This document shows, one piece after another, positions 53,343-61,896 of a DNA stretch of 64,000 nucleotides. The notes beneath the pieces are model-generated. The model was not told the origin of the DNA. It was given only the letters and a program-made list of their open reading frames with translations, and searched no databases. Origin of the DNA: Victivallaceae bacterium. Lineage in GTDB: Bacteria; Verrucomicrobiota; Lentisphaeria; Victivallales; Victivallaceae. The DNA lies in assembly GCA_021647315.1 (NCBI GenBank), contig JAKIUY010000002.1:1-64000 (forward strand). Reading direction: 5' to 3'. Position 1 is the stretch's first letter, and every line of letters begins with the position of its first letter. A program made the position numbers and the translations under genes.

Positions 53343-53437
53343 AAAAGACTAAAAAACAGGTTTTTATTGTTAATAACACTATTAATTCAATTTTAGTACA
53401 TAAAAAATAAGCTCAAAAAACAGTTTTTTAGTCTTTT
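53343..53437. promoter_or_regulatory. Paired operators: 15-base perfect inverted repeat
   Basis: AAAAGACTAAAAAAC (53343-53357) and its exact complement (53423-53437) are 65 bases apart. Each arm also sits in its own small palindrome: AAAAAAC-A-GTTTTTT at 53415-53429 is perfect, and AAAAAACAGGTTTTT at 53351-53365 is nearly so. Two similar sites upstream of the -35 box suit looping or cooperative binding by the hybrid regulator. Confidence 0.55.
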
Positions 53438-53451
53438 CCATATAAAAACTA

Positions 53452-53480
53452 TTGACAAACGATCAAAAAATATATATAAT
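53452..53480 (+). promoter_or_regulatory. Full-consensus sigma-70 promoter
   Basis: TTGACA (53452-53457), 17 bases, TATAAT (53475-53480): both hexamers match consensus exactly. The start codon of the regulator is 37 bases downstream. A promoter this strong on a regulator gene implies tight repression, presumably by its own product. Confidence 0.8.
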
Positions 53481-53517
53481 TATTTCAGAAGCCAAGCAAA
53501 GGAAAGGAAAGCTTAAA

Positions 53518-54609
53518 ATGCAATCATTATTTGACAGTAAAGCCACAATAGTAGCTGAAGACATCAGAAGCAAAATTAGCAATGGGGACTTTTTGCAGGT
53601 GGATAAATTACCTTCAACCTCAAAACTTGCATCTCGTTATTCTGTTTCCCGAGAAACTGTAAATATAGCAATGGCTCAATTAGTCCGCGACGGCTTAATC
53701 TATCGTAAGCGGGGCTTTGGATCAGTTATTACTAAGAACAATCCTGACAAGTTAGTCAAACCGCATTTGGGAATATATTTACCAATGCTACAAGATGAAA
53801 ACAGCAGTTTATCACCAAGCGAATCGCCGACTTGGTCGCTAATCTTTTATGGTGTACTGCATGCATGTGCAGAACGTGGTTACACCTTAATTCCAATTCC
53901 TAACAAAGGCTATTCTTGGGAAAAAATAATTTCTGATTATAAGCTTGGCGGGATATTACTACCCGGCGGACAGCTGAAAATAATGGAGTCATTCTGGATT
54001 TCCGGCATGCAGAAACAAGTTAAATATTTCATGATGGATCGTGCCATGAATTTCACGGAAGCAAACTATGTGGAAGAATTCAGTCCTGTCGAAATTTGCC
54101 GGGCGGTTAATATGCTGCTGGATAAAGGACACCGGCGAATTGCCGCTGTCGGCACAGATACAGATGCAGGTAAAACTGTTTTTCAAAATTTCTTTGATGG
54201 CTATCGCACGGCAATGAGAGAAAAAAAACTTTACTCACCATCATATGTAAAACGTGTATTTGAACATACCCAGCAGGAATATGACCAACTCATTGTCGAA
54301 TTAATGGACAGGGCAGAGCCGCCGACACTGATTTTGGCATTCAATTATCTTTATATTGAAGGTCTAATTGATGCACTCGAACGACGTGGTTTACAAGTTC
54401 CGCAAGATATTTCTGTTGTAATGACAAATTTTGAAAAGGCCAAATACAAAGGAAAAGAGATATCTGGTTTTATTGGGCCCGGCAAACATTTATTGGGAGA
54501 AATTGCTGCAAACAGTTTGATTGACCTGATGGAAAACAAAACCAAAGAACCATTAGAAATAAATATCGAATTAAAATTTTACCAGGGAGACACTCTGAGG
54601 TGCTGTTAA
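53518..54609 (+). CDS. GntR/LacI hybrid (AraR-like) transcriptional regulator
   Basis: About 363 residues from ATG 53518, ten bases after AAGGAAAGG; a TTG start at 53452 would lie inside the promoter. The GntR winged helix is at residues 7-75 (LPSTSKLASRYSVSRETVNIAMAQLVRDGLI). It is followed by a LacI-type sugar-binding core (HLGIYLPMLQDENSS, GGILLPGG, HRRIAAVGTDTD, PQDISVVMTNF). The domain pairing is that of Bacillus AraR. It precedes the pseudopilin, GHL10 and amidohydrolase genes and very likely controls them in response to a sugar. Confidence 0.88.
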   Translation: MQSLFDSKATIVAEDIRSKISNGDFLQVDKLPSTSKLASRYSVSRETVNIAMAQLVRDGLIYRKRGFGSVITKNNPDKLVKPHLGIYLPMLQDENSSLSPSESPTWSLIFYGVLHACAERGYTLIPIPNKGYSWEKIISDYKLGGILLPGGQLKIMESFWISGMQKQVKYFMMDRAMNFTEANYVEEFSPVEICRAVNMLLDKGHRRIAAVGTDTDAGKTVFQNFFDGYRTAMREKKLYSPSYVKRVFEHTQQEYDQLIVELMDRAEPPTLILAFNYLYIEGLIDALERRGLQVPQDISVVMTNFEKAKYKGKEISGFIGPGKHLLGEIAANSLIDLMENKTKEPLEINIELKFYQGDTLRCC

Positions 54610-54690
54610 TAAATAGTGCTTGAACATAAACTCCATTTGTTTCATTTAAATAGGGCTTGTCGTTCAGACACTGAATAAGGGGGTTAATTT

Positions 54691-54753
54691 ATGAAGTTAT
54701 TGTTTATTTTAATAACTCAAAAACTAAACAAACAAAAGGAGATTTCACTATGA
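54691..54753 (+). CDS. Possible 20-residue leader peptide ahead of the pseudopilin
   Basis: AGGGGG lies eight bases before an ATG at 54691. The frame reads [20 protein letters not shown] and its TGA overlaps the pseudopilin ATG as ATGA. The pseudopilin's own AAGGAG site lies inside this leader. This fits translational coupling, but a frame this short may be chance. Confidence 0.3.
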   Translation: MKLLFILITQKLNKQKEISL

Positions 54754-55487
54754 GATCAAAAAAAACACAAACAGTTGGTATTCAGAATTTTACACTCATC
54801 GAACTCTTGGTTGTAATCGCTATTATCGCGATTCTTGCGGGCATGTTATTACCGGCCCTAAATCAGGCAAGAGAGAAGGCTAAGCAGATATCCTGTGCAA
54901 ATCAGTTGAAGTCACTTAGTACCGGTAGTATGTTTTACAATGATAATAATGCTGGTTACTATCCACCAATAGGAACCGGCGCAAACCTGCTTGCTGAACC
55001 CAATACCTACTGGCCCAATGCTATACTTGGCGAATTGGGTCTTGCGGCTCCGACTCATGTTGGCTATGGTCAATATATGGATAAATCACGCAGTGGTCGG
55101 CTTGTTATCTGTCCATCACATCAATTTAACTATGATACTCTAAAGGGCAGTGAACGCTATATGTCTTATGGGATGAATGAATACATAATGTATCGTCATT
55201 TTCAACGTGATGTCAATGGCCTGTACCTGCCGGTTAAAGTAAGTTTACTAAAAAAACCAACCAGAACTTTCTTGTTCGCTGACACCTATCTTTCTCCAGC
55301 GAACAAGGATTGGGGTTATTATATTGCTCAGTATAGCCGGATAAATGCTAGGCATCCAGGGGCTGAACAGATCGGAACATTTAATCTATCCTGGTGCGAT
55401 GGTCATGTCACCTCAATGAAAATCAAATCATCAGCAGATTTACTGTCTAATTGGGATGATATAACTGGACGGTTTAACTTTAGATAG
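54750..55487 (+). CDS. Type II secretion pseudopilin-like protein (H-x9-DG type)
   Basis: A 245-residue protein with a class III signal: basic leader ending QN, then [18 protein letters not shown] with the Glu at +5, which prepilin peptidase would cut before the Phe. The rest is exported: [42 protein letters not shown], and near the C-terminus the [19 protein letters not shown] stretch of the H-x9-DG family. Lentisphaerota and Planctomycetota encode many such proteins, often next to sugar-degradation genes. The surface or secretion role here is unknown. AAGGAG precedes the ATG. Confidence 0.88.
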   Translation: MRSKKTQTVGIQNFTLIELLVVIAIIAILAGMLLPALNQAREKAKQISCANQLKSLSTGSMFYNDNNAGYYPPIGTGANLLAEPNTYWPNAILGELGLAAPTHVGYGQYMDKSRSGRLVICPSHQFNYDTLKGSERYMSYGMNEYIMYRHFQRDVNGLYLPVKVSLLKKPTRTFLFADTYLSPANKDWGYYIAQYSRINARHPGAEQIGTFNLSWCDGHVTSMKIKSSADLLSNWDDITGRFNFR

Positions 55488-55589
55488 TTAGTGCAATCAC
55501 TATTTTTGTTGAACTACAAAATTCAGTCTGCAAAAAAGTTAATATTTCAAAGTTTGAAGTATAAGTAAAAACAATAAGGAAAATTAGTA

Positions 55590-58058
55590 ATGTTTATGAA
55601 AAAATTAGTTTATGGAATAATGTTATCGCTTACTGTCGGTGTAACTGCTTTGGCGAACAATATTTCTTCAGAAAACTGGCAGTTAAAGTGGGGTAACGAG
55701 AAAGGTTCCGGACAAATACAAAGTACAGTCAAGCGATCGGGAAAGTATGCTCTTGCGAGCAAAACTCCGACAGCAAAAAGCAAAGCCCTGTTTCTGCGTT
55801 CACAGAAAATCCCCGTTCAGCCTGGCGCAAAATATATTTTAAGCGGTTATATAAAATCGACAACAGCCAAAGCCGGTGATGCCAGAATAATACTGCAATA
55901 TTTGGATAAGCAAAGCAAATACATCACAGCATCACATGGGATCTACGGTGGTGGTAAACATGATTGGAAATATTTTAAACGGACAACGACAATTCCTGCG
56001 GGAGTCTATTATGTGCGCCTGGTTGCCGGTAATTATATGGCAGCTGGAACAAGCTGGTTTGATGATATTAAATTGGCTGTTATTGGCGAGAACGGAAAAA
56101 TTTTAGCCAGTGATGGATTTGAACAGGTTATTGAGAAATCAGCTAACGTCTGGAGCATCCCAATTAAGGTGCCGGCAAAAAAAATTAATGCTCTGGTAGA
56201 AATTAATGAATTACGCGGCAACTATGACCTGATTCATTTTTCAGGAAAAAATACGCTAAAATATTTTTCACTAACCTGTGATTATAACGTAATAAAACCC
56301 GGGCAATGTTATTTAAGCTCAGATGTCGGCACCTGTTATTGGTATGCGTATAACTTAAATAACTTAGGTATGAGTTTGCTATGGTCTGATGAGAAAATTG
56401 ATCTGACAACTAAAGGCAAAAAAGAGATCATTATCCCGTTTCAGTCTCGCTATAACCGCTATTTTGATCCATTAACCAAAGGTCCAGGCACGGTCAGAGG
56501 TCATCACTACTTCCGCATATATGCTCCAGGAGGTAAAGCTCTGGGTTCCTCACAGAGTGTCAATGCTCTAATTCACCCAGAAGCAGCAGTTTTTGGTAAA
56601 CGTCAAGCACAACTTTCAAAATCTAACCGTAACAGTTTATACACTCTGGCAAATTTAAAAAATTATAAATTAGTAATTGATAAATTTCAGGCAGACTGGC
56701 AACCGAACGGTAAGTTTGCCTTCAAAATTCAAGTTAAAGATGCTGATGGTGATACTTTTGATTTAAACAAAGTAACCGTTTTGCGAGCCACAGCTGATGG
56801 AAAAACATTGACAGTTTCACCACGTTTTGCCCCGTATGACATTCCAACGGGCTGGTTTGTCGGAAAATTTGCAGATAAAGTTCCTGAAACCCTGAATATC
56901 AGTACAATAATCAGCATAAACAGTTCAAACGGCAGTAAAAAAGAACAAGTTACTGCACAATTCAGTAAGCATGGTAAATATCCTAAATTTGTTTTAAATC
57001 AAACAAAGAAAGTAATTAAAAACCCGGATACAGAAGTAAGAATGGTCTTTATTACCCCACACAGCGTTTTATCTAAAGATCCTGCAAAGGGTAAAAAACA
57101 GATACAGGATATTGTTCAAAAAGCAAAAGCCGCTAATATTAATATTCTGGCTCCGTTTGCGATTGGCAACCGTGCTCTTGATGAGTATAACACCAACAAT
57201 AAATATCATACCAGGATATTTAAGCAGTATGACCCACTGAAATTATTTCGTGAAGAGTGTACGAAAGCCGGAATTGAACTCCATCCATCGATCTGTCTGT
57301 TGCCGGAAGGTGCTGAAAAATTGAAAGGGATCCTCAAAGAACATCCTGAATGGGCAATGCGCAGTGTCAAGAAAAGAAAGGGCTGGCTTGACCCATCAGT
57401 ACCAGAAGTCAAAGCATATCGCCTGAAAGAAATTATTGACTTAGTAAAAAGATACAAACTCGATGGAATTATGCTTGATTATGCCCGTCTGAGCTTACGT
57501 CCGAGTGACCGTGGAGCCGAAATTTATCAACAACAGTTTGGTATTGACCCGCGAAAATATAGCTATGGTTCTCCTGAACATATCAAATGGTACAAATGGG
57601 CCAGTAGCCATTTAGATGGTTTAGTCGGCCAAATCCATACTGAATTGAAAAAAATCAATCCGAAAATTAAACTGTCTGCCTATATCCAAGGTGACAAATA
57701 TGCTGGCGATGCCCAGTGGGAAAATCTCCACCAAAATCATCTGAAATGGGTTAAAAAAGGTTATATCGATATTCTGTGTCCTACCGGCTATATCTATGAT
57801 ATGTTACATTTTCGTGCTTGGAGTAAACGACAAATTGATACATGTCGTGAGGCCAATCCAAGTGTCCCTTGTGCCGTTACAATTGGGGTTATGTCATCAC
57901 ACGGAGCATTAAACTCACCTGAAGAACTGGTTGAACAAGTGAATATTCTACGTCAACTCGGTGGTGATGGTGCATCTTTTTTCCGCTGGAAATACCTGGC
58001 AAAATGGTTAAAACCATTAAAAAAAGATTGTTACTCACAGCCTGCTGAAATTCCATAA
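55590..58058 (+). CDS. Secreted glycosyl-hydrolase-like-10 (GHL10) protein
   Basis: 822 residues. A signal peptide (KKLVYGIMLSLTVGVTALA) leads to a carbohydrate-binding-like jelly roll (about 22-170, closing with GTSWFDDIKLAVIG), middle beta domains, and a C-terminal GHL10/DUF187 TIM barrel (about 485-815): VRMVFITPHSVL, IVQKAKAANINILAPF, CTKAGIELHPSICLLPEG, WLDPSVPEVKAYRLKEI, LDGIMLDYARL and IDILCPTGYIYDM. The D-Y-A-R and the conserved Asp/Glu residues suggest a glycosidase, but the substrate is open. AAGGA precedes the ATG. It sits between the pseudopilin and an amidohydrolase gene. Confidence 0.85.
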   Translation: MFMKKLVYGIMLSLTVGVTALANNISSENWQLKWGNEKGSGQIQSTVKRSGKYALASKTPTAKSKALFLRSQKIPVQPGAKYILSGYIKSTTAKAGDARIILQYLDKQSKYITASHGIYGGGKHDWKYFKRTTTIPAGVYYVRLVAGNYMAAGTSWFDDIKLAVIGENGKILASDGFEQVIEKSANVWSIPIKVPAKKINALVEINELRGNYDLIHFSGKNTLKYFSLTCDYNVIKPGQCYLSSDVGTCYWYAYNLNNLGMSLLWSDEKIDLTTKGKKEIIIPFQSRYNRYFDPLTKGPGTVRGHHYFRIYAPGGKALGSSQSVNALIHPEAAVFGKRQAQLSKSNRNSLYTLANLKNYKLVIDKFQADWQPNGKFAFKIQVKDADGDTFDLNKVTVLRATADGKTLTVSPRFAPYDIPTGWFVGKFADKVPETLNISTIISINSSNGSKKEQVTAQFSKHGKYPKFVLNQTKKVIKNPDTEVRMVFITPHSVLSKDPAKGKKQIQDIVQKAKAANINILAPFAIGNRALDEYNTNNKYHTRIFKQYDPLKLFREECTKAGIELHPSICLLPEGAEKLKGILKEHPEWAMRSVKKRKGWLDPSVPEVKAYRLKEIIDLVKRYKLDGIMLDYARLSLRPSDRGAEIYQQQFGIDPRKYSYGSPEHIKWYKWASSHLDGLVGQIHTELKKINPKIKLSAYIQGDKYAGDAQWENLHQNHLKWVKKGYIDILCPTGYIYDMLHFRAWSKRQIDTCREANPSVPCAVTIGVMSSHGALNSPEELVEQVNILRQLGGDGASFFRWKYLAKWLKPLKKDCYSQPAEIP

Positions 58059-58139
58059 ATGAACATAACCTGATTTGCCGAAATTAATAAAAGTTAAGAT
58101 TTCAACCTAAACGAGTATATTATACTTAAAAATTAAATT

Positions 58140-59030
58140 ATGTTTATTGATATTCATGCTCACGCTTATCTTTATCCTTCACCACCACAGGATGGTCATA
58201 CACAATTTCCTACCCCGGAAGAGGTCATAAAACGCCAGGACGAATTGGGAATCGAATGTGCAATACTGTTGCCGCTGATTGGCCCGGAAGTCTATCTGCC
58301 GCAATCAAATGAGGAAATCATCGAAACCTGCCGCAGTTATCCCAGACATTTTCTGCCCGCCTGCAATATTGATCCACGTGGCATCAGTAACAGCGTGAAT
58401 ACAGATTTTTCCATCTGGCTGGATTGGTATAAAGAACATGGCTGTATCTTAATCGGTGAATTTATGCCGAATCTGCCATTTCTTCATCCGCTGGTGCAGA
58501 ACTTTTTCAAACAGGCCGAGTGCTCAGGATTGCCTTTGACCTTTGATATCAGTACCGCCATTGGCAATAATTATGGACTTTACGATGACCAGGGTCTGCC
58601 ACAACTGGAGAAATGCCTGCAAAATTTCCCAGACCTGAAAATATTTGGTCATGGTCCGGCTTTCTGGGCTGAAATCGGCCAGCTTGAAACTCCCGGTGAC
58701 CGTAGCGGTTATCCGCGTTATCCGATAAAAGAAGAAGGTGCCGTCCCCAAATTATTACGTCATTATGAAAATATGTGGGGTGATCTCTCCGCCGGCAGCG
58801 GTTATTACGCCCTGGAGCGTGATCCTGAATACGCCGCGAAATTCTTAACGGAATTTCAGGACAAACTCTGTTTCGGTACAGATATGTGTTCTGCTGACGC
58901 GGATGTACCATTGCCGAGATTCCTGATTGATCTCAAAGATAACGGAAAAATCACGCCGGAAGTATTCAGAAAAATAGCCAGAGAAAATGCAATTAAACTG
59001 TTCAAGCTGCCGCTAGATCATAAAAAATAA
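58140..59030 (+). CDS. Amidohydrolase-family (PF04909-type) protein, copy 1, altered metal site
   Basis: A 296-residue TIM-barrel metallohydrolase/decarboxylase-like protein. HxH motif in MFIDIHAHA; lactonase/decarboxylase-type NIDPRG; strand-6 histidine in KIFGHGPAFWAE; catalytic aspartate in LCFGTDMCSAD. The strand-5 histidine present in the paralogue at 61.9 kb (PLTFHIA) is aspartate here (PLTFDIS), so metal binding may differ. No ribosome binding site is evident. It could act on lactones or carboxylated sugars of the same pathway. Confidence 0.82.
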   Translation: MFIDIHAHAYLYPSPPQDGHTQFPTPEEVIKRQDELGIECAILLPLIGPEVYLPQSNEEIIETCRSYPRHFLPACNIDPRGISNSVNTDFSIWLDWYKEHGCILIGEFMPNLPFLHPLVQNFFKQAECSGLPLTFDISTAIGNNYGLYDDQGLPQLEKCLQNFPDLKIFGHGPAFWAEIGQLETPGDRSGYPRYPIKEEGAVPKLLRHYENMWGDLSAGSGYYALERDPEYAAKFLTEFQDKLCFGTDMCSADADVPLPRFLIDLKDNGKITPEVFRKIARENAIKLFKLPLDHKK

Positions 59031-59032
59031 TA

Positions 59033-59089
59033 ACAGAATCATTGGTGACAGAATCATTGGTGACAAAATCATTGGTGACAGAATCATTC
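59033..59089. repeat. 15-base tandem repeat
   Basis: ACAGAATCATTGGTG is repeated nearly four times right after an amidohydrolase gene. The word TGACAGAATCATT also occurs singly after dciA (about 37569) and upstream of the cupin gene (about 43245), so it is a dispersed intergenic word. Confidence 0.75.
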
Positions 59090-59130
59090 TAAAAAAATAA
59101 CGTTTTTTCCTGATTTTCTATTTTTAGCAC

Positions 59131-59158
59131 TTGCATTTATTTAAAAACTTGTTATACT
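59131..59158 (+). promoter_or_regulatory. Probable promoter for the sugar isomerase-DegT-amidohydrolase run
   Basis: TTGCAT and TATACT with a 16-base spacer lie in the A+T-rich 352-base gap before the isomerase gene. A new transcription unit here is plausible because the repeat array separates it from the upstream gene. Confidence 0.4.
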
Positions 59159-59287
59159 TCAATCAAATAAATTTAATCGAGTTGGCAAAAGAGGTGATTG
59201 CAAAAAATCAACGCGTTTATGATTTTTACTATTTTGGGTGAGTAGATTTTAACTTTTTAGCGATTGAACATACCTATAGATATATGA

Positions 59288-59380
59288 ATGAGCTCAAAAT
59301 TAAAAGATGCAATTCAAAATAAAAAATCTGGCGTGGTGACTTTTGTAAGTGCCTCAAGTATAAAAAACATAGGTAAATAA
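59288..59380 (+). pseudogene. 30-residue frame, possible HpcH/HpaI aldolase remnant
   Basis: ATG at 59288 opens a frame reading SSKLKDAIQNKKSGVVTFVS..., stopping two bases before the isomerase ATG. The start resembles the first residues of HpcH/HpaI-family aldolases (KLKxxLxxGKxxxGTFV). There is no ribosome binding site and no barrel follows. It may be a remnant or simply chance. Confidence 0.2.
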
Positions 59381-59382
59381 GT

Positions 59383-60237
59383 ATGAAAGTATTGATGCAT
59401 GTAAACTATTATGAAGGTGCTGGTAAGCTGGATAAGTTATTCAAGTTGGCAGAGGACAATTTTTATGATGGTGTTGAGCTGCGCTGGAAATATCGCTTTG
59501 ACGATATGACGCAAATTCAATACCAGGAAAAAGTTGCACAGCTTAAACAGCAATACCCCGATTTTGAAATTGTTTTTGGCGGTACGGTTGAATTCTGTCG
59601 CGGCAACGAAGCTGAAGTCGCTAGCGAAACTAAAGCCTATCTGGGATTTCTTGAATGGGCAAAAGAAAAATGCGACACTAAAGTAATGAACTTTTTTACC
59701 GGTGGATTGGTGGCTGAAGGTTATGAATACACTGAATTTGATAAAAACGGCAGTGACATGGCGACTGAAGATGATTATCAGAAATCTGCTGATGGACTGA
59801 AACTTGTCGGCGATAAAGCGGCTGAACTGGATATGTTGATTGCCCTCGAAACCCACAACTGTTATCTGCACGACCTTGCCGCGCCCAGTAAAAAACTGAT
59901 GGAACTGACCAATCACGACGCAATTGGCATGAACTACGACCATGGCAATATTCTAATCAATAAAAATGGCGAATCAATCGATCAGGTATTTGAACTGCTC
60001 GATGGTAAAATCTACTATGCGCATTTGAAAAATATCATGGTTTATAAAAATGTCTATCTAGTTACCAGATTGGAAGAAGGCCATATCGACACCATGCACG
60101 TAGTTGATAAACTGCAAGACAACCTGAAATCAGCTATGGTAACGCTGGAGTATTCAGCTCCCGGCGACGGTATCATCGCCGCCAAACGCGACATGGAATA
60201 TATGAGATTTATCAAGAAAGAATTGGATATTTGTTAG
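59383..60237 (+). CDS. Sugar phosphate isomerase/epimerase (AP-endonuclease-2 fold)
   Basis: A 284-residue xylose-isomerase-like TIM barrel. It shows FYDGVELRWK, a strand-4 region KVMNFFTGG, the metal glutamate in LIALETHNCYLHD, MNYDHGNILI with a metal Asp/His, YAHLKNI, and the last metal Glu in VTLEYSAPGDG. The family epimerises or dehydrates keto sugars and inososes. It is followed by the second DegT gene, consistent with a keto-sugar or keto-cyclitol intermediate. Only a weak AGGT precedes the ATG. Confidence 0.85.
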   Translation: MKVLMHVNYYEGAGKLDKLFKLAEDNFYDGVELRWKYRFDDMTQIQYQEKVAQLKQQYPDFEIVFGGTVEFCRGNEAEVASETKAYLGFLEWAKEKCDTKVMNFFTGGLVAEGYEYTEFDKNGSDMATEDDYQKSADGLKLVGDKAAELDMLIALETHNCYLHDLAAPSKKLMELTNHDAIGMNYDHGNILINKNGESIDQVFELLDGKIYYAHLKNIMVYKNVYLVTRLEEGHIDTMHVVDKLQDNLKSAMVTLEYSAPGDGIIAAKRDMEYMRFIKKELDIC

Positions 60238-60238
60238 T

Positions 60239-60288
60239 GACTGGAGACTGGAGACTGGAGCATGAGTCCATAGAGACTAGAGACTTGG
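60239..60288. repeat. Seven-base-period word array
   Basis: GACTGGA is repeated three times, then GCATGAG, TCCATAG, AGACTAG, AGACTTG continue in the same seven-base phase. It begins at the stop codon of the isomerase gene. Confidence 0.7.
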
Positions 60289-60358
60289 CACAGAATGCAG
60301 TTTTAAAAAGCTGTTCACAACATCCACCACGTCCACAAATAAAAAAAGGAATAAACCA

Positions 60359-61684
60359 ATGAGTAAATTAGCACTGTTAGGCGGTGAAAAAGCTGTCAAA
60401 AATGAAAACAAAGAACTGTTCGCCTGGCCAATCGTTAACCAGGCAATGAAAGATGCTGCTGTAAAAGTGATTGAAGACGGCACTGCATCCGGCACCAATA
60501 TAACCAAGGTGTTTGAAAAAGGATTCGCTGAATGGCACGGGTCAAAGTATGCACTGGCACATGTCAATGGTACAGCAGCGCTACAGGCTGCATTCTATGC
60601 GTTGGGCGTTGGTAAAGGTGATGAAATCATCTGTCCATCGATCACCTATTGGGCTTCATGTGTATCATCTATGTCTCTAGGGGCTTCAGTAGTTTTTGCC
60701 GACATTGACCCGGATACGCTGTGCATTGATCCAATTGACATCGAAAAACGTATCACCGATCGCACTAAAATAATTGTTGTGGTTCACTACATGTCCATGC
60801 CCGCAGATATGGACGCTATTATGGCACTGGCAAAAAAATACAATATCAAAGTGCTGGAAGATACCTCACATGCCCACGGAGCCCTCTACAAAGGTAAAAT
60901 GGTTGGAACCTTTGGCGATGCCGCAGGATTTTCGCTAATGAATGGAAAATCATTCGCCATCAGTGAAGGTGGCATACTGTTGACTGATGATCGTGAGGTT
61001 TACGAACGCGCTCTGCTCTGGGGTCACTACGGAAGGCATAATGAGATAGAAAATGAGCAACTCAAACAGGTTTCAGGCCTGCCACACGGTGGTTGCAAAA
61101 ACCGTCTTAACCAGATTGCCTCAGCTATCGGCATTGAACAACTGAAAAAATACCCGACTGAAATCATTGAAATTGATAAAGCTATGAACTATTTTCTCGA
61201 TCAGCTTGAAGGCTTACCCGGTATTCGTACTCATCGCCCTGCCCCGGATTCAAACACCACTAAAGGCGGCTGGTATGCCTGTCGTGGTCTCTACCGACCT
61301 GAAGAGCTCGGTGGACTATCCGCCAGACGTTTCTGCGAAGCCGTAACCGCGGAAGGAGTAACTGGAGTTGTACCAGGCTGTAATAAAGCTCTGCATTCAC
61401 ATCCGCTATTCCAATCAGTTGATATTTATCGCGATGGTGCACCGACAAACCTCACTAATCTACCAAATGGCGTAGATGTTCGTGCTACAGATGAAGATCT
61501 ACCTGTATCAGCCGCCATCCATGGTCGTGCTTTCGGTCTACCATGGTTCAAACATTTCCAACCTGAAATTATTGATCAATACGTTGCCGCATTCCGTAAG
61601 GTAATTGAAAACTACGAAGAGCTATTACCGGGCGATGAAACGGTTATTGAAACCGGAGCCTGGGGGTTGACTAAGAGAAAGTAA
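60359..61684 (+). CDS. DegT/DnrJ/EryC1/StrS-family PLP enzyme (copy 2)
   Basis: A 441-residue sugar aminotransferase-like enzyme. The PLP aspartate is in VLEDTSHAHGALYKGKMVGTFGD and the Schiff-base lysine in FSLMNGKSFAISEGG. The N-terminal part has VNGTAALQAAFYALGVGKGDEIICPS, and the active-site loop region HYGRHNEIENEQL follows. It differs enough from copy 1 at 48.7 kb to have a separate substrate or to be an old duplicate. It forms a run with the isomerase upstream and amidohydrolase copy 2 downstream. AAAGGA precedes the ATG. Confidence 0.9.
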   Translation: MSKLALLGGEKAVKNENKELFAWPIVNQAMKDAAVKVIEDGTASGTNITKVFEKGFAEWHGSKYALAHVNGTAALQAAFYALGVGKGDEIICPSITYWASCVSSMSLGASVVFADIDPDTLCIDPIDIEKRITDRTKIIVVVHYMSMPADMDAIMALAKKYNIKVLEDTSHAHGALYKGKMVGTFGDAAGFSLMNGKSFAISEGGILLTDDREVYERALLWGHYGRHNEIENEQLKQVSGLPHGGCKNRLNQIASAIGIEQLKKYPTEIIEIDKAMNYFLDQLEGLPGIRTHRPAPDSNTTKGGWYACRGLYRPEELGGLSARRFCEAVTAEGVTGVVPGCNKALHSHPLFQSVDIYRDGAPTNLTNLPNGVDVRATDEDLPVSAAIHGRAFGLPWFKHFQPEIIDQYVAAFRKVIENYEELLPGDETVIETGAWGLTKRK

Positions 61685-61723
61685 GGTCTACGGTAAAAAC
61701 AAAACAATAAAGGGGGAATAAAA

Positions 61724-61834
61724 ATAAGTAGAAATTTTGAAGAATTGGAAGTATGGGAAAAAAGTTATCAATCACAAGTAAAAAGTATTCCACGCATGCT
61801 TCAAGCATTGCAAAATTCTTTAAAAAGTGACTGA
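61724..61834 (+). pseudogene. Four-helix-bundle (23S IVS-type) protein remnant
   Basis: After an AGGGGG site, ATA-AGT-AGA-AAT-TTT-GAA-GAA-TTG-GAA-GTA-TGG-GAA encodes a start-less SRNFEELEVWEKSYQ. This is the typical head of four-helix-bundle (S23/IVS) proteins, which begin M(R/K)NFRELxVWxK. After about eleven codons it jumps to a tail-like LQALQNSLKSD and stops. Lost start codon plus a large internal deletion indicate a dead gene. Confidence 0.5.
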
Positions 61835-61857
61835 TAATTTATTATTACACAGGGTAC

Positions 61858-61875
61858 GACCGTAGACCGTAGACT
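61858..61875. repeat. GACCGTA heptad array
   Basis: GACCGTA, GACCGTA, GACT: the complement of the GGTCTAC words at 46.7 and 61.69 kb, here directly ahead of the amidohydrolase copy 2 ribosome binding site. Confidence 0.6.
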
Positions 61876-61896
61876 AAACTAAAGGAATTATAAATT

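Larger units (their letters stand above)
53089..53517. other. Regulatory spacer upstream of the GntR/LacI hybrid gene
   Basis: The left 130 bases hold the out-of-frame remnant. The right half is A+T rich with two operator-like palindromes, a consensus promoter and an AAGGAAAGG ribosome binding site, described separately. Confidence 0.5.

Noticed and set aside
53452-53517. TTG start for the GntR/LacI hybrid regulator
   Set aside because: The TTG is the first part of the consensus -35 box; the ATG at 53518 has a strong ribosome binding site.
59033-59089. CRISPR-like array
   Set aside because: Units are contiguous 15-mers without spacers; it is a simple tandem repeat.
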